Shown here: positions 53,301-63,312 of the stretch, in pieces
Layout: each line of letters starts with the position of its first letter
How positions within the stretch are numbered: position 1 is the stretch's first letter
From: Centropus unirufus
Lineage: Eukaryota; Chordata; Aves; Cuculiformes; Centropidae
Assembly: GCA_013397695.1 (NCBI GenBank)
Contig: VYZI01000041.1
Location: 3,338,987 to 3,402,986, forward strand
Direction of reading: 5' to 3'
DNA length: 64,000 nt
Notes under the pieces: generated by a model
What the model was told of the DNA's origin: nothing
Seen by the model: the letters and a program-made list of their open reading frames with translations, nothing else
The model's database searches: none
Position numbers and translations under genes: made by a program

Positions 53301-56300
53301 TTGTTAAATGCTGTTCACGCATAACATCCATGTATGTTCTGGCATTCATTTTTGGATCTGGTGTCTTCCCTCCTGTAGAAGAGAACAGCAACAGGAATGG
53401 AGAACAATGAGTACAGGATAAGCAGAAACTACTGACTTTCTCTATTGTCCTGCTCTAATATTATATTATTCCATGATCATTTAATTTTACTTTTTGAATG
53501 AAAAATTTAAAAATTACATGTATCTTACGTTTATTCAGTTTTCTGATCAATTTAACCTGTTTGAACACAAACATAACTACTGCAGTTTCAAACAAATATT
53601 TTAAAGCCGATATAAATGATAAAATGACAGCACAGTTAAGAGTCTTCAGAAGTGATGGGTTCCTGGGTTGCTAATCCGGAATACGTACACTTTCGTGCCT
53701 TTGTGTCCATCAGCAGTTCTGACTTCAAGCAGCAGAATAGAAGCCTAGAAAATTATCTCTTTACCATTAGTAACACTTTGGAAAGATATTTATATTCAAA
53801 ACATTACCTTGTGTAAGCTGCTACATCCTAGTTGTTATCTGACTACAAACAACTACTCCATACCTAAGTAACATTTTTAAATGGTTTATCATAAAGACCC
53901 ATTTATAAGTTGGACAAATCTGGGCATGTCTCCCAGATCTTCCCATGTCACATTGTAAAAGGGCTTCTTTAAAACAAACAAATAAAACAAAACAAAAAAA
54001 ACCCCAAAAACCTGTTTGACGCCACTTTCCCCCTCTTCTCAAGGTACAACTGTGATTGGGAGCTGAATGCAATACAGTACATATACCACCACGATGATAC
54101 TCACAGGTAATGGGATTTGTGTACCATATGTTGTTTTATGCTGTGTATCTTGAGATAACTGAACTTTTAAATACTTTACAAGAAGCCCAACTTTATGAAA
54201 ATGAGACTTGTCAAGAAACACACTTTTCTTTAAGGAAAATGTGCAGATCTGCTATACAAGTGGTATAGCGCTATGATTTAGGGAAAAACATAAACATTTC
54301 TATGCTGAAGATCATTGCCCAATTGGCTGTGTCATTCTGACACCAGCTTTGATAGGACTTTCCTTTGGAATACTTATTCACCATAATCTACACAGGATGT
54401 GTTGAACTGCACCCTTAAGAATGCAGACAGGACTGGCATATAGCAGTACTGCTGTAGGAAAGAAATTAAGGACAGTTAGTATGGGCCTGTGAATTCTGAC
54501 AATACATGTTTATATCATTTACAATTAAGCAAGTAAAATAATTAATATCCCTATTAATTCATGCAGGCTGAAATTCTCATTGGTAAAACCTGCAAAATAG
54601 CTACTCATTTTAAGCCAACAGGCACCTTATTGCCACACGTGAAACTCACTCACCTGAAGAAAGTTACTGTCAGATCCACTAACACCCCTTTTCCTGACTT
54701 CCGTTCTAAAATTATCAGAACAGACTTGAACTATTATTAGTATCAAAGTCTTAGACAGGCTTTTGTTTCTTTCTGCTCTACCACCTATGTTTACATAGGA
54801 TGGTAAGAATCAGGTGCTCTACTTTGCGAACTAGCATTTCAAAAGCAACAACCCTGCAAATCTATGACTTGGAATGAAAACTTTCAAGGTACTGAAAGAA
54901 TCTGAGCACTCAATACCCAAGTCCTTCAAAGTATAATGCACAACCCAAAACAAAATGAAAAGAGAAACCTTTAACCCTTTGTGTTTCTATGGCAATGGCT
55001 CATTATTTTCTTGTCCTTCTACCTGGAAAGAAAACTCGTATTATAAAGATGAAGAAAATGGGATCTAGGTTTTCAACCAAATCTCTATAAAAAGGGGATG
55101 TTTAAAACAAAACTAAGTTTATAAGCATGCCAAATGAAATCAAAGGGCTAAAGACAATTAGCAACAACAAATTCCATACAGGGTATAGAAAAGTCAAAAT
55201 AAATTACCATCTGCAAAAGGATCAAGACGCTCAGGGGAAATTATCATCATCCGCCTGTGCTTTTTGTACTCATCTTCCCGATCTGCAATCTTTTGGGGAC
55301 GATGTTCTGCAAAAGGATCATACTGAAAAGAAAAAAAAACATCAAAAAGAAAGACTTGTTAGTCACACATGTAAGAACAACAACATGGTGTCTGGTGACC
55401 ACACGCCTGCATTTATTTTCCATATTTAATTCATCACAACTACATAGGAATGTCAAAACACTATGCTAATATTAATTTAATTTCTGTAATTCCAATTTTA
55501 TTTTTAACACAGCATTTCTGACAAAAAACTTGCTATTTCACAAAGTTAATTCACTTGTTTTACCAAAGCATCTCACGCTGTCAGTCTTTCCCCCTTCTTT
55601 TTGCAGAGGGACTTCATATGCTTTAAAATTTCACACAGGAAAACAAACCCTAAGTGGCTGCATCTTTACAAAACAAGAGCTATAAAGGACATGAAGTTCC
55701 TCAGTTATTTTTGGTTTTTTAAGTATGACCTGTCAAAAAAAACAAGTAGTTTAGTGTAAATGCTCACCTTGCCGTAACATGCAAAATGCCAACTCCCACC
55801 ACCCTCTGGAATTCTGGACTAAAGTAGTAACAAGCTCACAGCAAAAGTAAAATACCATAACCCTTTGCATACATCTGGTATTTCCAGATGATAAGATTTG
55901 GTCTCAGAAAACACACCTCTACCCTAATGGTTACAAAAGGGTTTTATTGTGCCTGAAGCTAAGAGATACCTGTTCAGTAGACTGGGGGATGTCATTAAGC
56001 AATGCCACTGGAGCATGGTACCCTGGCTTCTTCTGGCCAAGCAGACTTGTGGAAGGGTAGTCATCATCATCCTGCCAGTAAAAAGACAAAGCATATCAGT
56101 CACGTTGATATTGTACTTAGAAAAAAAGGTCACACTAACACGCTGTGCAGACAGAAAAGATGAAAGTTGACAACTAGAATAGTAAATTTCAAATTTTAGC
56201 AAACTTTTTCATGCAGCTTGTTTTATCGCTCTCAAACTCCTGGATGAGGGAAACCCATCCACATCACTAAAAAGCTAACTTCTTCCTGCAAGACAAGTAT

Positions 56301-57566
56301 CCTGCAATGTGCTACATTTAATCACATACATCACCTACACTACTAATACATGAAGTCTCTATGTCACAGTACCACTACTGACATAGCTCCCTAGTTGGGA
56401 GGTGAAAACTGGCGCACAGAACTTCAGAACACTTTCCCTTAAAAGATAGAACAAATAGAACAAAATAGAACAAAACTCAGTAAACAATCCTATAAAAAAA
56501 CCTTCAGAAACAGTGAAAAATTCAGAAATCATGTTGATTTAGTTATACCTTCTCAATCACAATGGCAATAACAAGTACTAAGAATGTGTTTAGATGCTGT
56601 TGCTACCTATTCCCTATTGTACCTAGTTTCTGTACAATATTTTGCAGGAACCTAGAAGAAAAATGGCTCTTACAGGGATGATAATGAAGCCATGAACTGA
56701 TTTCAGGGAGACTCTCATGGAAGTTTTTAATTAACGAAGTCTTAAAAGGCTACAAATGACACACAGTATATCACTAAGAAAATGTATCAACCAGTACTAA
56801 ACATAACAAATTTTCTTCCTCTTAAAATATAATCCACTCGTCATAATACATCGTTGCCCATGTATTCATGGTCAGAATTAGTTTTTGCCTGCTCCCGCAA
56901 CCAAAAAAGCAGTCAAACATTAAATGTTAGAAATTAGCATGAAGTAATCTTACAAGCAGGATATAGGAGGACATAACACAGTGAAAAAGCCAATTCTCAA
57001 AAATTGCTCTGAAATTTGAAACAAAGTAGAAATAGAAATCCTAAAACAGTTAATTAGGTTTGATGGCCAAAGTTTTATTTGATTTTTTTGTTCACCATCA
57101 TTTTTCATCCTGATAGCAATGATAGAACAAAGTTAGTATTCAGTAATCAAAGTTAACGCTAATTAAATATCAGGCCACAACTTTGTCCATTCTGTGTGGG
57201 CCTACATGACTTCCAAAGCACAATTCACGACGTACAAACGAGCCTTAAAACTTAGGAGCTTCCTGGATATCTGGTCCAGCATGGCTTTAATGACAATAAC
57301 TGCTTTTATTCCAGCAACTGCTAACAAAAATTACTCAAAATTAATTCCAAAATACTTTGAATGCACGCTCTAAACAAACAAATACACCAAATTACTCACA
57401 TCTTCCAATTCAGTTGCTGCAATAGAAGTGACATATCCAGCAAACCTGCTGTCACTGCCACCATAAATTTCTTGGTCATAATATCCTGTGGAGTCAAGGC
57501 CTACTCCTTGGGCTTCATCAAGAGCAGGCTTTTTTCCTTGAATTTCTCGAATTTGTGCTTCAATAT
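41157..57566 (-). CDS. SF3B1: SF3B1, splicing factor 3b subunit 1 (exons 2-25; exon 1 outside the window)
   Basis: SF3B1 is the HEAT-repeat scaffold of the SF3b complex in the U2 snRNP. It clamps the branch-point/U2 snRNA duplex in the nucleus. I read 24 coding exons on the minus strand totalling 3,878 nt. Every junction is GT-AG and every phase is consistent. With the usual 28-nt first exon (MAKIAKTHE plus one base) the protein would be 1,301 residues; human is 1,304. Residues 1 to about 500 are the disordered N-terminus rich in TP motifs and RWD/KxRW U2AF-ligand-type motifs ([32 protein letters not shown]). About 500-1301 are HEAT repeats. Residues equivalent to human R625, H662, K666, K700, K1071, R1074 and V1078 are all unchanged. 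Introns 2-24 are short (85-1,835 nt); intron 1 exceeds 6.4 kb. The neighbour downstream of its 3' end is ANKRD44. Identification rests on near-identity to the known protein across all exons. Confidence 0.99.
42613..42829 (-). CDS. SF3B1: SF3B1 exon 24
   Basis: 217 nt, residues 1177-1249, [18 protein letters not shown] through [11 protein letters not shown]. It ends in phase 0. Acceptor CTCTTTGCAG, donor CAG|GTACGT. Confidence 0.98.
43316..43588 (-). CDS. SF3B1: SF3B1 exon 23
   Basis: 273 nt, residues 1086-1177 (split both ends), [19 protein letters not shown] through [12 protein letters not shown] region. Acceptor CTCTTTCAG, donor CAG|GTGAGT. Confidence 0.98.
44457..44588 (-). CDS. SF3B1: SF3B1 exon 22
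   Basis: 132 nt, residues 1042-1086 (split both ends), [18 protein letters not shown] through [10 protein letters not shown]. It contains KKAIRRATV, the pladienolide-binding hinge. K1068, R1071 and V1075 correspond to human K1071, R1074 and V1078, all present. Confidence 0.98.
44961..45081 (-). CDS. SF3B1: SF3B1 exon 21
   Basis: 121 nt, residues 1002-1042 (split both ends), [18 protein letters not shown] through [11 protein letters not shown]. Acceptor TTCAACAG, donor CAG|GTGAGG. Confidence 0.98.
45167..45278 (-). CDS. SF3B1: SF3B1 exon 20
   Basis: 112 nt, residues 965-1002 (last split), [19 protein letters not shown] through KAIVNVIG. The intron to exon 21 is 85 nt, the shortest in the gene. 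Confidence 0.98.
45376..45558 (-). CDS. SF3B1: SF3B1 exon 19
   Basis: 183 nt, residues 904-964, [19 protein letters not shown] through AVVMKTCQE. The intron to exon 20 is 97 nt. Confidence 0.98.
45807..46028 (-). CDS. SF3B1: SF3B1 exon 18
   Basis: 222 nt, residues 830-903, [19 protein letters not shown] through [12 protein letters not shown] region. Acceptor GTATTTTCAG, donor GAG|GTACGG. Confidence 0.98.
46426..46551 (-). CDS. SF3B1: SF3B1 exon 17
   Basis: 126 nt, residues 788-829, [19 protein letters not shown] through LDRRNYRQ. Acceptor TTCCTGTCAG, donor CAG|GTATTT. Confidence 0.98.
46690..46836 (-). CDS. SF3B1: SF3B1 exon 16
   Basis: 147 nt, residues 739-787, [19 protein letters not shown] through [13 protein letters not shown] region. 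In phase at both ends. Confidence 0.98.
46923..47068 (-). CDS. SF3B1: SF3B1 exon 15 (K700 exon)
   Basis: 146 nt, residues 690-738, [13 protein letters not shown] through GIRQHRGK. Lysine 697 here corresponds to human K700, the commonest human cancer substitution site, and is unchanged. The next intron is 86 nt. Confidence 0.98.
47316..47586 (-). CDS. SF3B1: SF3B1 exon 14 (first hotspot exon)
   Basis: 271 nt, residues 600-690 (last split). It includes DEYVRN (R622 = human R625) and QARHTGIK (H659 and K663 = human H662 and K666). In human these residues are mutated in myelodysplasia and uveal melanoma. All carry the reference residue here. Confidence 0.98.
47702..47788 (-). CDS. SF3B1: SF3B1 exon 13
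   Basis: 87 nt, residues 571-599, [19 protein letters not shown] through IISNLAK. HEAT region. Acceptor CTCTTTCAG, donor AAG|GTAAAT. Confidence 0.98.
48244..48423 (-). CDS. SF3B1: SF3B1 exon 12
   Basis: 180 nt, residues 511-570, [19 protein letters not shown] through [10 protein letters not shown]. Early HEAT helices. Acceptor TTCTGTTCAG, donor AAG|GTCTGC (a weaker +4/+5 match than its neighbours). Confidence 0.98.
49074..49175 (-). CDS. SF3B1: SF3B1 exon 11
   Basis: 102 nt, residues 477-510, [19 protein letters not shown] through NGTPPMRK. This is the beginning of the HEAT-repeat domain. The intron to exon 10 is only 91 nt. Confidence 0.98.
49267..49464 (-). CDS. SF3B1: SF3B1 exon 10
   Basis: 198 nt, residues 411-476, from [18 protein letters not shown] to [12 protein letters not shown]. 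It links the p14-binding segment to the HEAT superhelix. In phase at both ends. Donor CTC|GTAAGTG. Confidence 0.98.
50117..50238 (-). CDS. SF3B1: SF3B1 exon 9
   Basis: 122 nt, residues 370-410, from [19 protein letters not shown] to DAMFPEGYK. This is the start of the segment that binds SF3B6/p14 in the family. Donor AAG|GTAATT, acceptor CAATATAG. Confidence 0.98.
50641..50853 (-). CDS. SF3B1: SF3B1 exon 8
   Basis: 213 nt, residues 299-370 (split at both ends). It continues the TP-repeat region: [19 protein letters not shown], then [10 protein letters not shown] and [20 protein letters not shown]. Acceptor TTCCTCTAG, donor CCAG|GTAAGC. Confidence 0.98.
51572..51806 (-). CDS. SF3B1: SF3B1 exon 7
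   Basis: 235 nt, residues 221-299 (last codon split). It is dense in TPG/TPS repeats with [15 protein letters not shown] and KNRWDETP motifs, sites of CDK-type phosphorylation and UHM-protein binding in the family. It reads TPGRDTPG where I remember human TPGRGDTPG, one glycine fewer. Confidence 0.98.
51946..52113 (-). CDS. SF3B1: SF3B1 exon 6
   Basis: 168 nt, residues 165-220. It contains the nuclear-localisation-like basic run [10 protein letters not shown], which is also a U2AF-ligand-type tryptophan motif, followed by the first TP repeats ([11 protein letters not shown]). It reads NGAASQ where I remember human NGAAASQ, one alanine fewer. Confidence 0.98.
53293..53372 (-). CDS. SF3B1: SF3B1 exon 5
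   Basis: 80 nt, residues 138-164. It encodes [18 protein letters not shown] through LTKEE. It restores phase 0 after the split glycine from exon 4. Acceptor TTCTACAG, donor GAG|GTGTGT. Confidence 0.98.
54654..54705 (-). other. Candidate cassette (poison) exon in SF3B1 intron 4
   Basis: A 52-nt segment on the minus strand lies between ATTTTAG and a near-consensus donor TTCAG|GTGAGTGAG, with a purine-rich GGAAGTCAGGAAAAGGGG core. Inclusion between exons 4 and 5 would shift the frame and give a stop inside exon 5. The acceptor has a poor pyrimidine tract, so this is only a candidate. The TTTCTTCAG just before the donor could instead make it a recursive splice site. Confidence 0.35.
55208..55322 (-). 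CDS. SF3B1: SF3B1 exon 4
   Basis: 115 nt, residues 100-138 (last codon split). It encodes [17 protein letters not shown] through [10 protein letters not shown]. Differences from remembered human: RPQ for RPP and RRMMI for RRTMI. Donor ATG|GTAATTT. The following intron 4 holds a candidate cassette exon at 54,654-54,705. Confidence 0.98.
55970..56071 (-). CDS. SF3B1: SF3B1 exon 3
   Basis: 102 nt, residues 66-99, an acidic DDDDY start through NDIPQSTEQ. Donor CAG|GTATCTCT, acceptor GGCAG|GATG. It reads DYPSTSLLG where I remember human DYSSSTSLLG, so it is one codon shorter. Confidence 0.98.
57400..57566 (-). CDS. SF3B1: SF3B1 exon 2
   Basis: 167 nt, residues 10-65, from [10 protein letters not shown] to SIAATELED. 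The acceptor is a long T tract ending TTCCCCAG and the donor is GAT|GTGAGT. It reads KKPALDEAQ where I remember human KKAALDEAQ. It enters in phase 1, which requires a 28-nt coding exon 1 upstream (beyond 64,000). Confidence 0.98.
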
Positions 57567-58657
57567 CTGGGGAAGAAAAAAAAAAAAGGTAAGTCTTTTT
57601 ACACACACAAAATGTAACATTCATGTTATTCTGTTTAGTAAATCGAGGTTCTCACCCAATGTCAAATCTTAACATTGAAAAAATAATGATGTTTATAAGC
57701 ACCTTTTCCTTAAGGTGAAATACAATCCAGCAGACTACTTCAACTGCAAGGCCTAAAGCAAACTACTCAAACCCTCTGTTAATGTATCTCATCTTCCAAA
57801 AAGATAACAGAGGAGATAATTTTCACCACAGTAATACTTCTCAACACTACATTAACACAAAACTTTCTCAACAAATGCAATCCTCTCATTAAAAAAGACT
57901 TCCCAAATGTTATCACCAATTAACAAACTGATTTTGCTAACTAGAACAAATCCATTCACAAGAGCTGCTGCGCAAGTTGTCAAATCTGAGCACATTTAAT
58001 TGAACAACGCTGTGTTCTGTTATCCAACATACTGCAAAGCTATATTAGCTTTAAACAAAGCAAAAAACCCAAGCCAACCACTAATATGCCACTGGATACC
58101 AAGTTAGCAAAGTAAAAAAGTTTGGAGCAGTTTCTTTTCACTCTGGAAGCTCAAATATTATTTACTCATTACTATTCCTGTCCGCACAACCATCCTTGAA
58201 GAGTACTCTTCTGCTGGTTAACAAAAAGCCTACCCTTCCAACAGGATAAAGGGAAGCTTTATCATTCTTGTAAGTACCTGGGTCTGACTCCCAACAACTT
58301 TGGAGGCCATCTTTGACCTTCAAAATTTAGTACTTGCGGAAAGAACATTAATTTGTTTACCCAGAAATCCCATTAAATTTTGCCTCTCTTACCTGTTGTT
58401 ATGCAACAAAAAAAATAAGTCACTGTCTTGGTAGTTCAACTGTCTGCATCAAATTTGGTTGTAATACAGCTGTATTAATGTGCAGTGAACTCCATAAAGG
58501 TTATTAATTCCCTCCTGAATTTTATTTGATCCAATAGATATGTAAAGGAAATTATCCACACAGTGTAAATTTCAGTAGATTAACCAACTATTTGCATGGC
58601 CAAAACAATACCCTAGAGTTGCACTTTGTGACTGAGGGAATACCAAGGCTCGCTCTT

Positions 58658-58720
58658 GCGCAGATGGGTTGGACTCTACAGTCTCAAAAGTCCCTTCCAA
58701 CTCAAATGATTCTGTGAGTC
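58658..58720 (+). repeat. Short CR1 LINE tail in SF3B1 intron 1
   Basis: Plus-oriented CR1 3' end of about 60 bp: 'cagatgggttggactctaca', 'gtcccttccaactcaaatga' and 'ttctgtga'. Antisense to SF3B1. Confidence 0.75.
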
Positions 58721-61700
58721 ATACTTTACCATCCAAGGTGTGATTGCCTGCTATGCTAACTTGAGAGACATTTGCTAATTTACAAATTTACAAAAACTTC
58801 AGGAAATTCTATTTACAAATAATCTTAAAACTTGAGCCCTTGCTGTTTTTTTACTACTGTTGCCCATTTCTCTTTTTCAGGACAAATATATCTCACAAGG
58901 TTTTCCTACTAAGATTCTTTGCAAAAGACACTAAACTGCGACACCTGCCAACAAGGCTGGCAAAAATTAAGACTGGAGTATCTTTTTTTAAAAGAGAGGA
59001 GAATTATTGCTAATCCAAATTATTGGACCCGAGAAGTAAACTGGGGTGGTGAGTGGGAATTGTATTTGGTGATTTTTTTTTTTAATGATTGGAAGACTGC
59101 GGGACAGAACTGCTTAGTCCAAAAGAACTGGGAAACCTGGGCAGTCACCTCCGTGCTACAGAAATCCATGGTACTGGCCTTGAACTCATGAGAAGCTGAA
59201 ACCTGATACAAGGCTTGTACCAATGACCATGATCATCTGCTGAACCCTGGCCCCGGTGCATCCAGCTCCAACATCCTGCACACAACAGGGGTTTCCAGCA
59301 AACAGAACTCGAGACATGTTGTTCCCCAACACGTAACTTCATGAAGAAGCAGCAGACAAACTTTTGCTGAATTAGGGATCCTTGTCTTGCCCACAGCTGG
59401 CTCTGACAGGCTTCAGAATTACACCACACATACCGAGCTTACCAGTGCCAGCTTAAGGTATTCCATTTCTGTGAAGCCATCCTACAGCACAGCTATGGAA
59501 ATCATACAACTCAAATACTTTTCTCGTAGATTTGTTATTTCTGTTTCTTCCAAAGAGCAAATCAAGTTCCTGATTCCCTCTGCAGCCTGGTGCAATGCAG
59601 CACTGGGTAGAAAGGGAATATCTGACCCTTCTGTTGCTTCCGAAGACAGTGCAGCTAGCATAGAGTGCTTTTTGAGTACAATGACACTCTTCCTTATTTC
59701 TCAGGAGCAGCTACCGGAACAACATGCACCAGCACATGTTGTCCTGATTGTGCATCCACAGCTGAACACAAAAAAGCCTGCAGATCTTGTCTTCAATGCA
59801 AAAACCTTTACACCATCTGTCCACTGAATCAACCCAACCACACAGCTCACCAAACAAAGCACCACTTGACCTGCTGCCACGCAGGATGGAAAAGAGAGAT
59901 TTGCCAGCGCATGGGTTCCTACCACTGCTACCATCAGAGTCTGTTAAATCAACTGTGGGAATTCTGCAGCAAATACAAAAGTATTTTCCTATTAACAGTT
60001 CTTACACACTTGTTTAAACCTTTATACATGCCTTGTTCGCTTATTTTGAAAACATCTGTAGTTACTGAAGAGGGCACAGATCCCATTTATTACTGACCTC
60101 CCTTAAATTCAAACAACTACAATAGTTTGCAGACCATGGAGCATTCTCAATTTCTTATAGCAAAACCTGCTGGATTATCTATACTATAAAATAAAGGCTG
60201 CATAGAGTCTACAGGGTTAACAAACCCCCATTTATGGCCACCGTGATTTTTAACTAGCACTATGCAGCCACGAGGTGCTACTACAAACCAAGATCTGAAG
60301 AGGGCACCCATTTAATATACCAGAAAACCTCTCTAACCAGAAGGCCTGGAAGGTCTGCAGCCAGAGGCTGTCTGATTGCCAGGTTAGAAAGCATTGCAAA
60401 TTTGTCAGGAAAAAAGACTATTGTGACATTGCAGATGTGTTCACCTTCCTTCACCTAACTGGCACTGTCCTTAAAAAGCTCACCATCTATTTAACAAAGC
60501 ATTTAAGTACAAATCAAATTAAGAAAGAGAAATCACAAAGTTTAAAAATACACTGTGTAAAGCAAAGATGATGATTTGTCTGGTGATTTACTCAACCGGG
60601 ACCAGAAATAGAAACTTCAGTGAAAGGCAGAATAAAGCGAGTAGGATTTAAAATTTTCTGTATCTTACTCTATTAAACATAGCTTGGTATTTCAAAAGAA
60701 GCAAATTTAACACGCAAAGTTGATTGGAAATATACTATAAACGTTGAATGGTATTGAAGTCAACACATTTGAAGTCATTGAAAACCCAGCTCACAGCCAG
60801 ATCATGACGGACCTTCTCAAAATACCTACTCCATTACCATACATGTAGTCGTCCTTGCAACATTTGGAGAGCAAGACATTATTCAGCATGAAAAAAGAAA
60901 GAAGAGTCAGACCCTGTACTGAAGCAGTATTTTGCAGCATCGTTTCTGTTCTCATGCCTCATCATATTTCTGCACATTTAGCTTCCCTGTACAACTTTAT
61001 TTCTAGCTGCTTCAGCACCCTCATATACGTTAGGTCTCTCACTGCTGCAACAGATCATTCTTTTCTGAGCAAGAAAAGTTATGCAAAGTAAAGACTACCT
61101 CTGACAGCATGCAGAAGTCGAGCATTTATTAAGGTTTTATAAGCCGCTGTTTTAAAACTTTACTTTTCAGCCTAATGAAATTTCCCCCTTAAGCTCTGTA
61201 ACTCAACCAATCTCAAACTCTGTCAAATTGTGCCTTGAACACATCAATCAAGAAGCATTTAACAGTATAAATATGTGAAAGGTCTTCTAAGACAACTTAG
61301 TACCAAGCCAATCTGGAAAATCAGTCAGGAACCAAAAAGAGTAGCATAGGATAGAACTCGTAAGAAAAATAATGAAGCTGTTCAAGTATCTCCACGTTGG
61401 GAAAGACAGTATTACATGATCATGTCACTTGACTGCACACATCAGCCCTGCTTTTAAAACCTGATCTGATACAGCAATAAAACACAAGCAACTGCAAGCA
61501 GGTCAACGTTTGCACTAAATTCAGTAGACCATCATTTGATTTAATAAATATGTCATTTAAGTTAAAAAAAAACACATAAAACCTCGCAAAAAACTCCCCC
61601 CAGAATCTACTATTTTAATATTAAAAAGCAGTTCAGGCAATAGGAGAGGCAGAGCATTGCGATGGGTGGTATTTCACACAAGCCTAAAACATCTCACAGT

Positions 61701-63312
61701 ATAGAAAAAAAAGACAATTTCTGTAATTATACAAAAAAATTGTTCTAGAACACCAAAAAAATCAAATTAAAAAAATAGTTAAGACAACAATTTAAGCTTT
61801 TCTTTACCCACAAACTCAAACCAGATCTGCAGCATTAAGGACTACCTCAACTTCACTTCCACAGGAAATGATGCCTCTCCTTCTGAAAAAAATTCTTAGT
61901 GTAAAAAAACTCATCACTGCCCCCAAAGGTGATGAATATCTGAGCACCCTGACTACCTCAGCGTACAACCACTGTCCAGAGGCAGTTTTTGACCAGTGAG
62001 CCATGGATGCAAATTCACATAAAACACAGATCACTCATCATACAGAGAAACATGAGTGAAAACCCAAAAGCAAAACCGCAGCAGCAGCGTGTGGGCATAT
62101 ACAGAAAGATTGGTAAACTGTGATAAACACACTCGAGTGACTCGAGTGGGGTGGAGAAAGACACATAGATCATACTAATCCATGTTTGGTCTTATGTGCC
62201 TGACAAGTGGGACCTCTGTGTTTAGGTAATACAGGCCTGCAATAGACTCAGAAGCATCCTAGCAAACATCCTAATGATTCCTCCCCTGCGGTGGAAAAGA
62301 TCAAAGCACAGCAGAAAATGAAGCCTGTGTGAAAAATTGATACACGGGTGTACACAGCAGGTCTGAAAACACTCTCTAGTAAAGACCAAGCTCTGTGCTG
62401 CCTGTGCTCCTGCCCCTGTGCTGCTTCAGAGATTCCCCACTATGCAAGGTAACCGTGATAAATTCAATCTTTGTATTTATTTTATTTGTAGGTTTGTGGT
62501 TGCTCCTGCTTGTGTTCGCACAACACAGTTTTAAGTCATTCCTCTTTTGCCTGGAGACATTAGGGCGAGCCAGAGACATTGTCCAAGGAGAAAACCTCGA
62601 TTCACGCTGTAGAGAGCTGTAGAGATTCCAGCTGTAGAGAGCTGGAAGCAGTAGCGAATGCAGCCCCGCAGCACCTCCACGAACAACAATAAAAATAACC
62701 TCGGGAAAATCCCTCGCTCATTAAACCGCCCGAGACCCGTTTTCCAACATAAATACCAGCCGGCAGGAAGAAGCCTCCGTGCTAAAACGGCAGCCGAAAC
62801 GCTTGAGATCTCGCACCCCTCCCTCGGGCCATTTTTCTCAGCAAACACCAAGTCCACGCTGGCAACCCCCGCTCACCCTCCCGCCGCTTCCCTGCGGGAG
62901 AAGGGCTCCGGCAGGGAACGCTCGTGCCTTACCAACCCTACGATGCACCGAGGGGTGATACACAAAGTAGTTACTACTACAAAAAGTGGAATGTTTCTTA
63001 TTTGAGCTAGAGTTAATTTTCATCTAAGTAACTGTATTTTTTTGAAAGTTAAGACAGAATGTGCCCGGATAGCACTGGTTTTCATTATGTGTTTTTTCAG
63101 AGACTGTAAATCTTGTTTTCAGTCTGATCCGTGCTGAGCTGATGTGTCTTCTGTGATCACCTCTGCCTGCAGGCTTTCCCCATCTCAAATAGTCAGGTCA
63201 GACCGAGCTGTCTCCAAAACTCCAAATCAGCAAGAGATCCGACTGCTGCAAAGTTCACAATAACACTAAAACAGGAATATAAGATTTCTGGGAAAATTTA
63301 TCCACAGGTGAG

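Noticed and set aside
55323..55969. SF3B1 intron 3 as a U12-type intron because the donor reads GTATCTCTT
   Set aside because: It differs from the U12 donor GTATCCTTT. The 3' end has a long pyrimidine tract with CAG and no TTCCTTAAC-type branch site near it.
62820..62850. ATGGCC on the minus strand as the SF3B1 start
   Set aside because: The following codons do not read MAKIAKTHE, and no donor follows after 28 nt.
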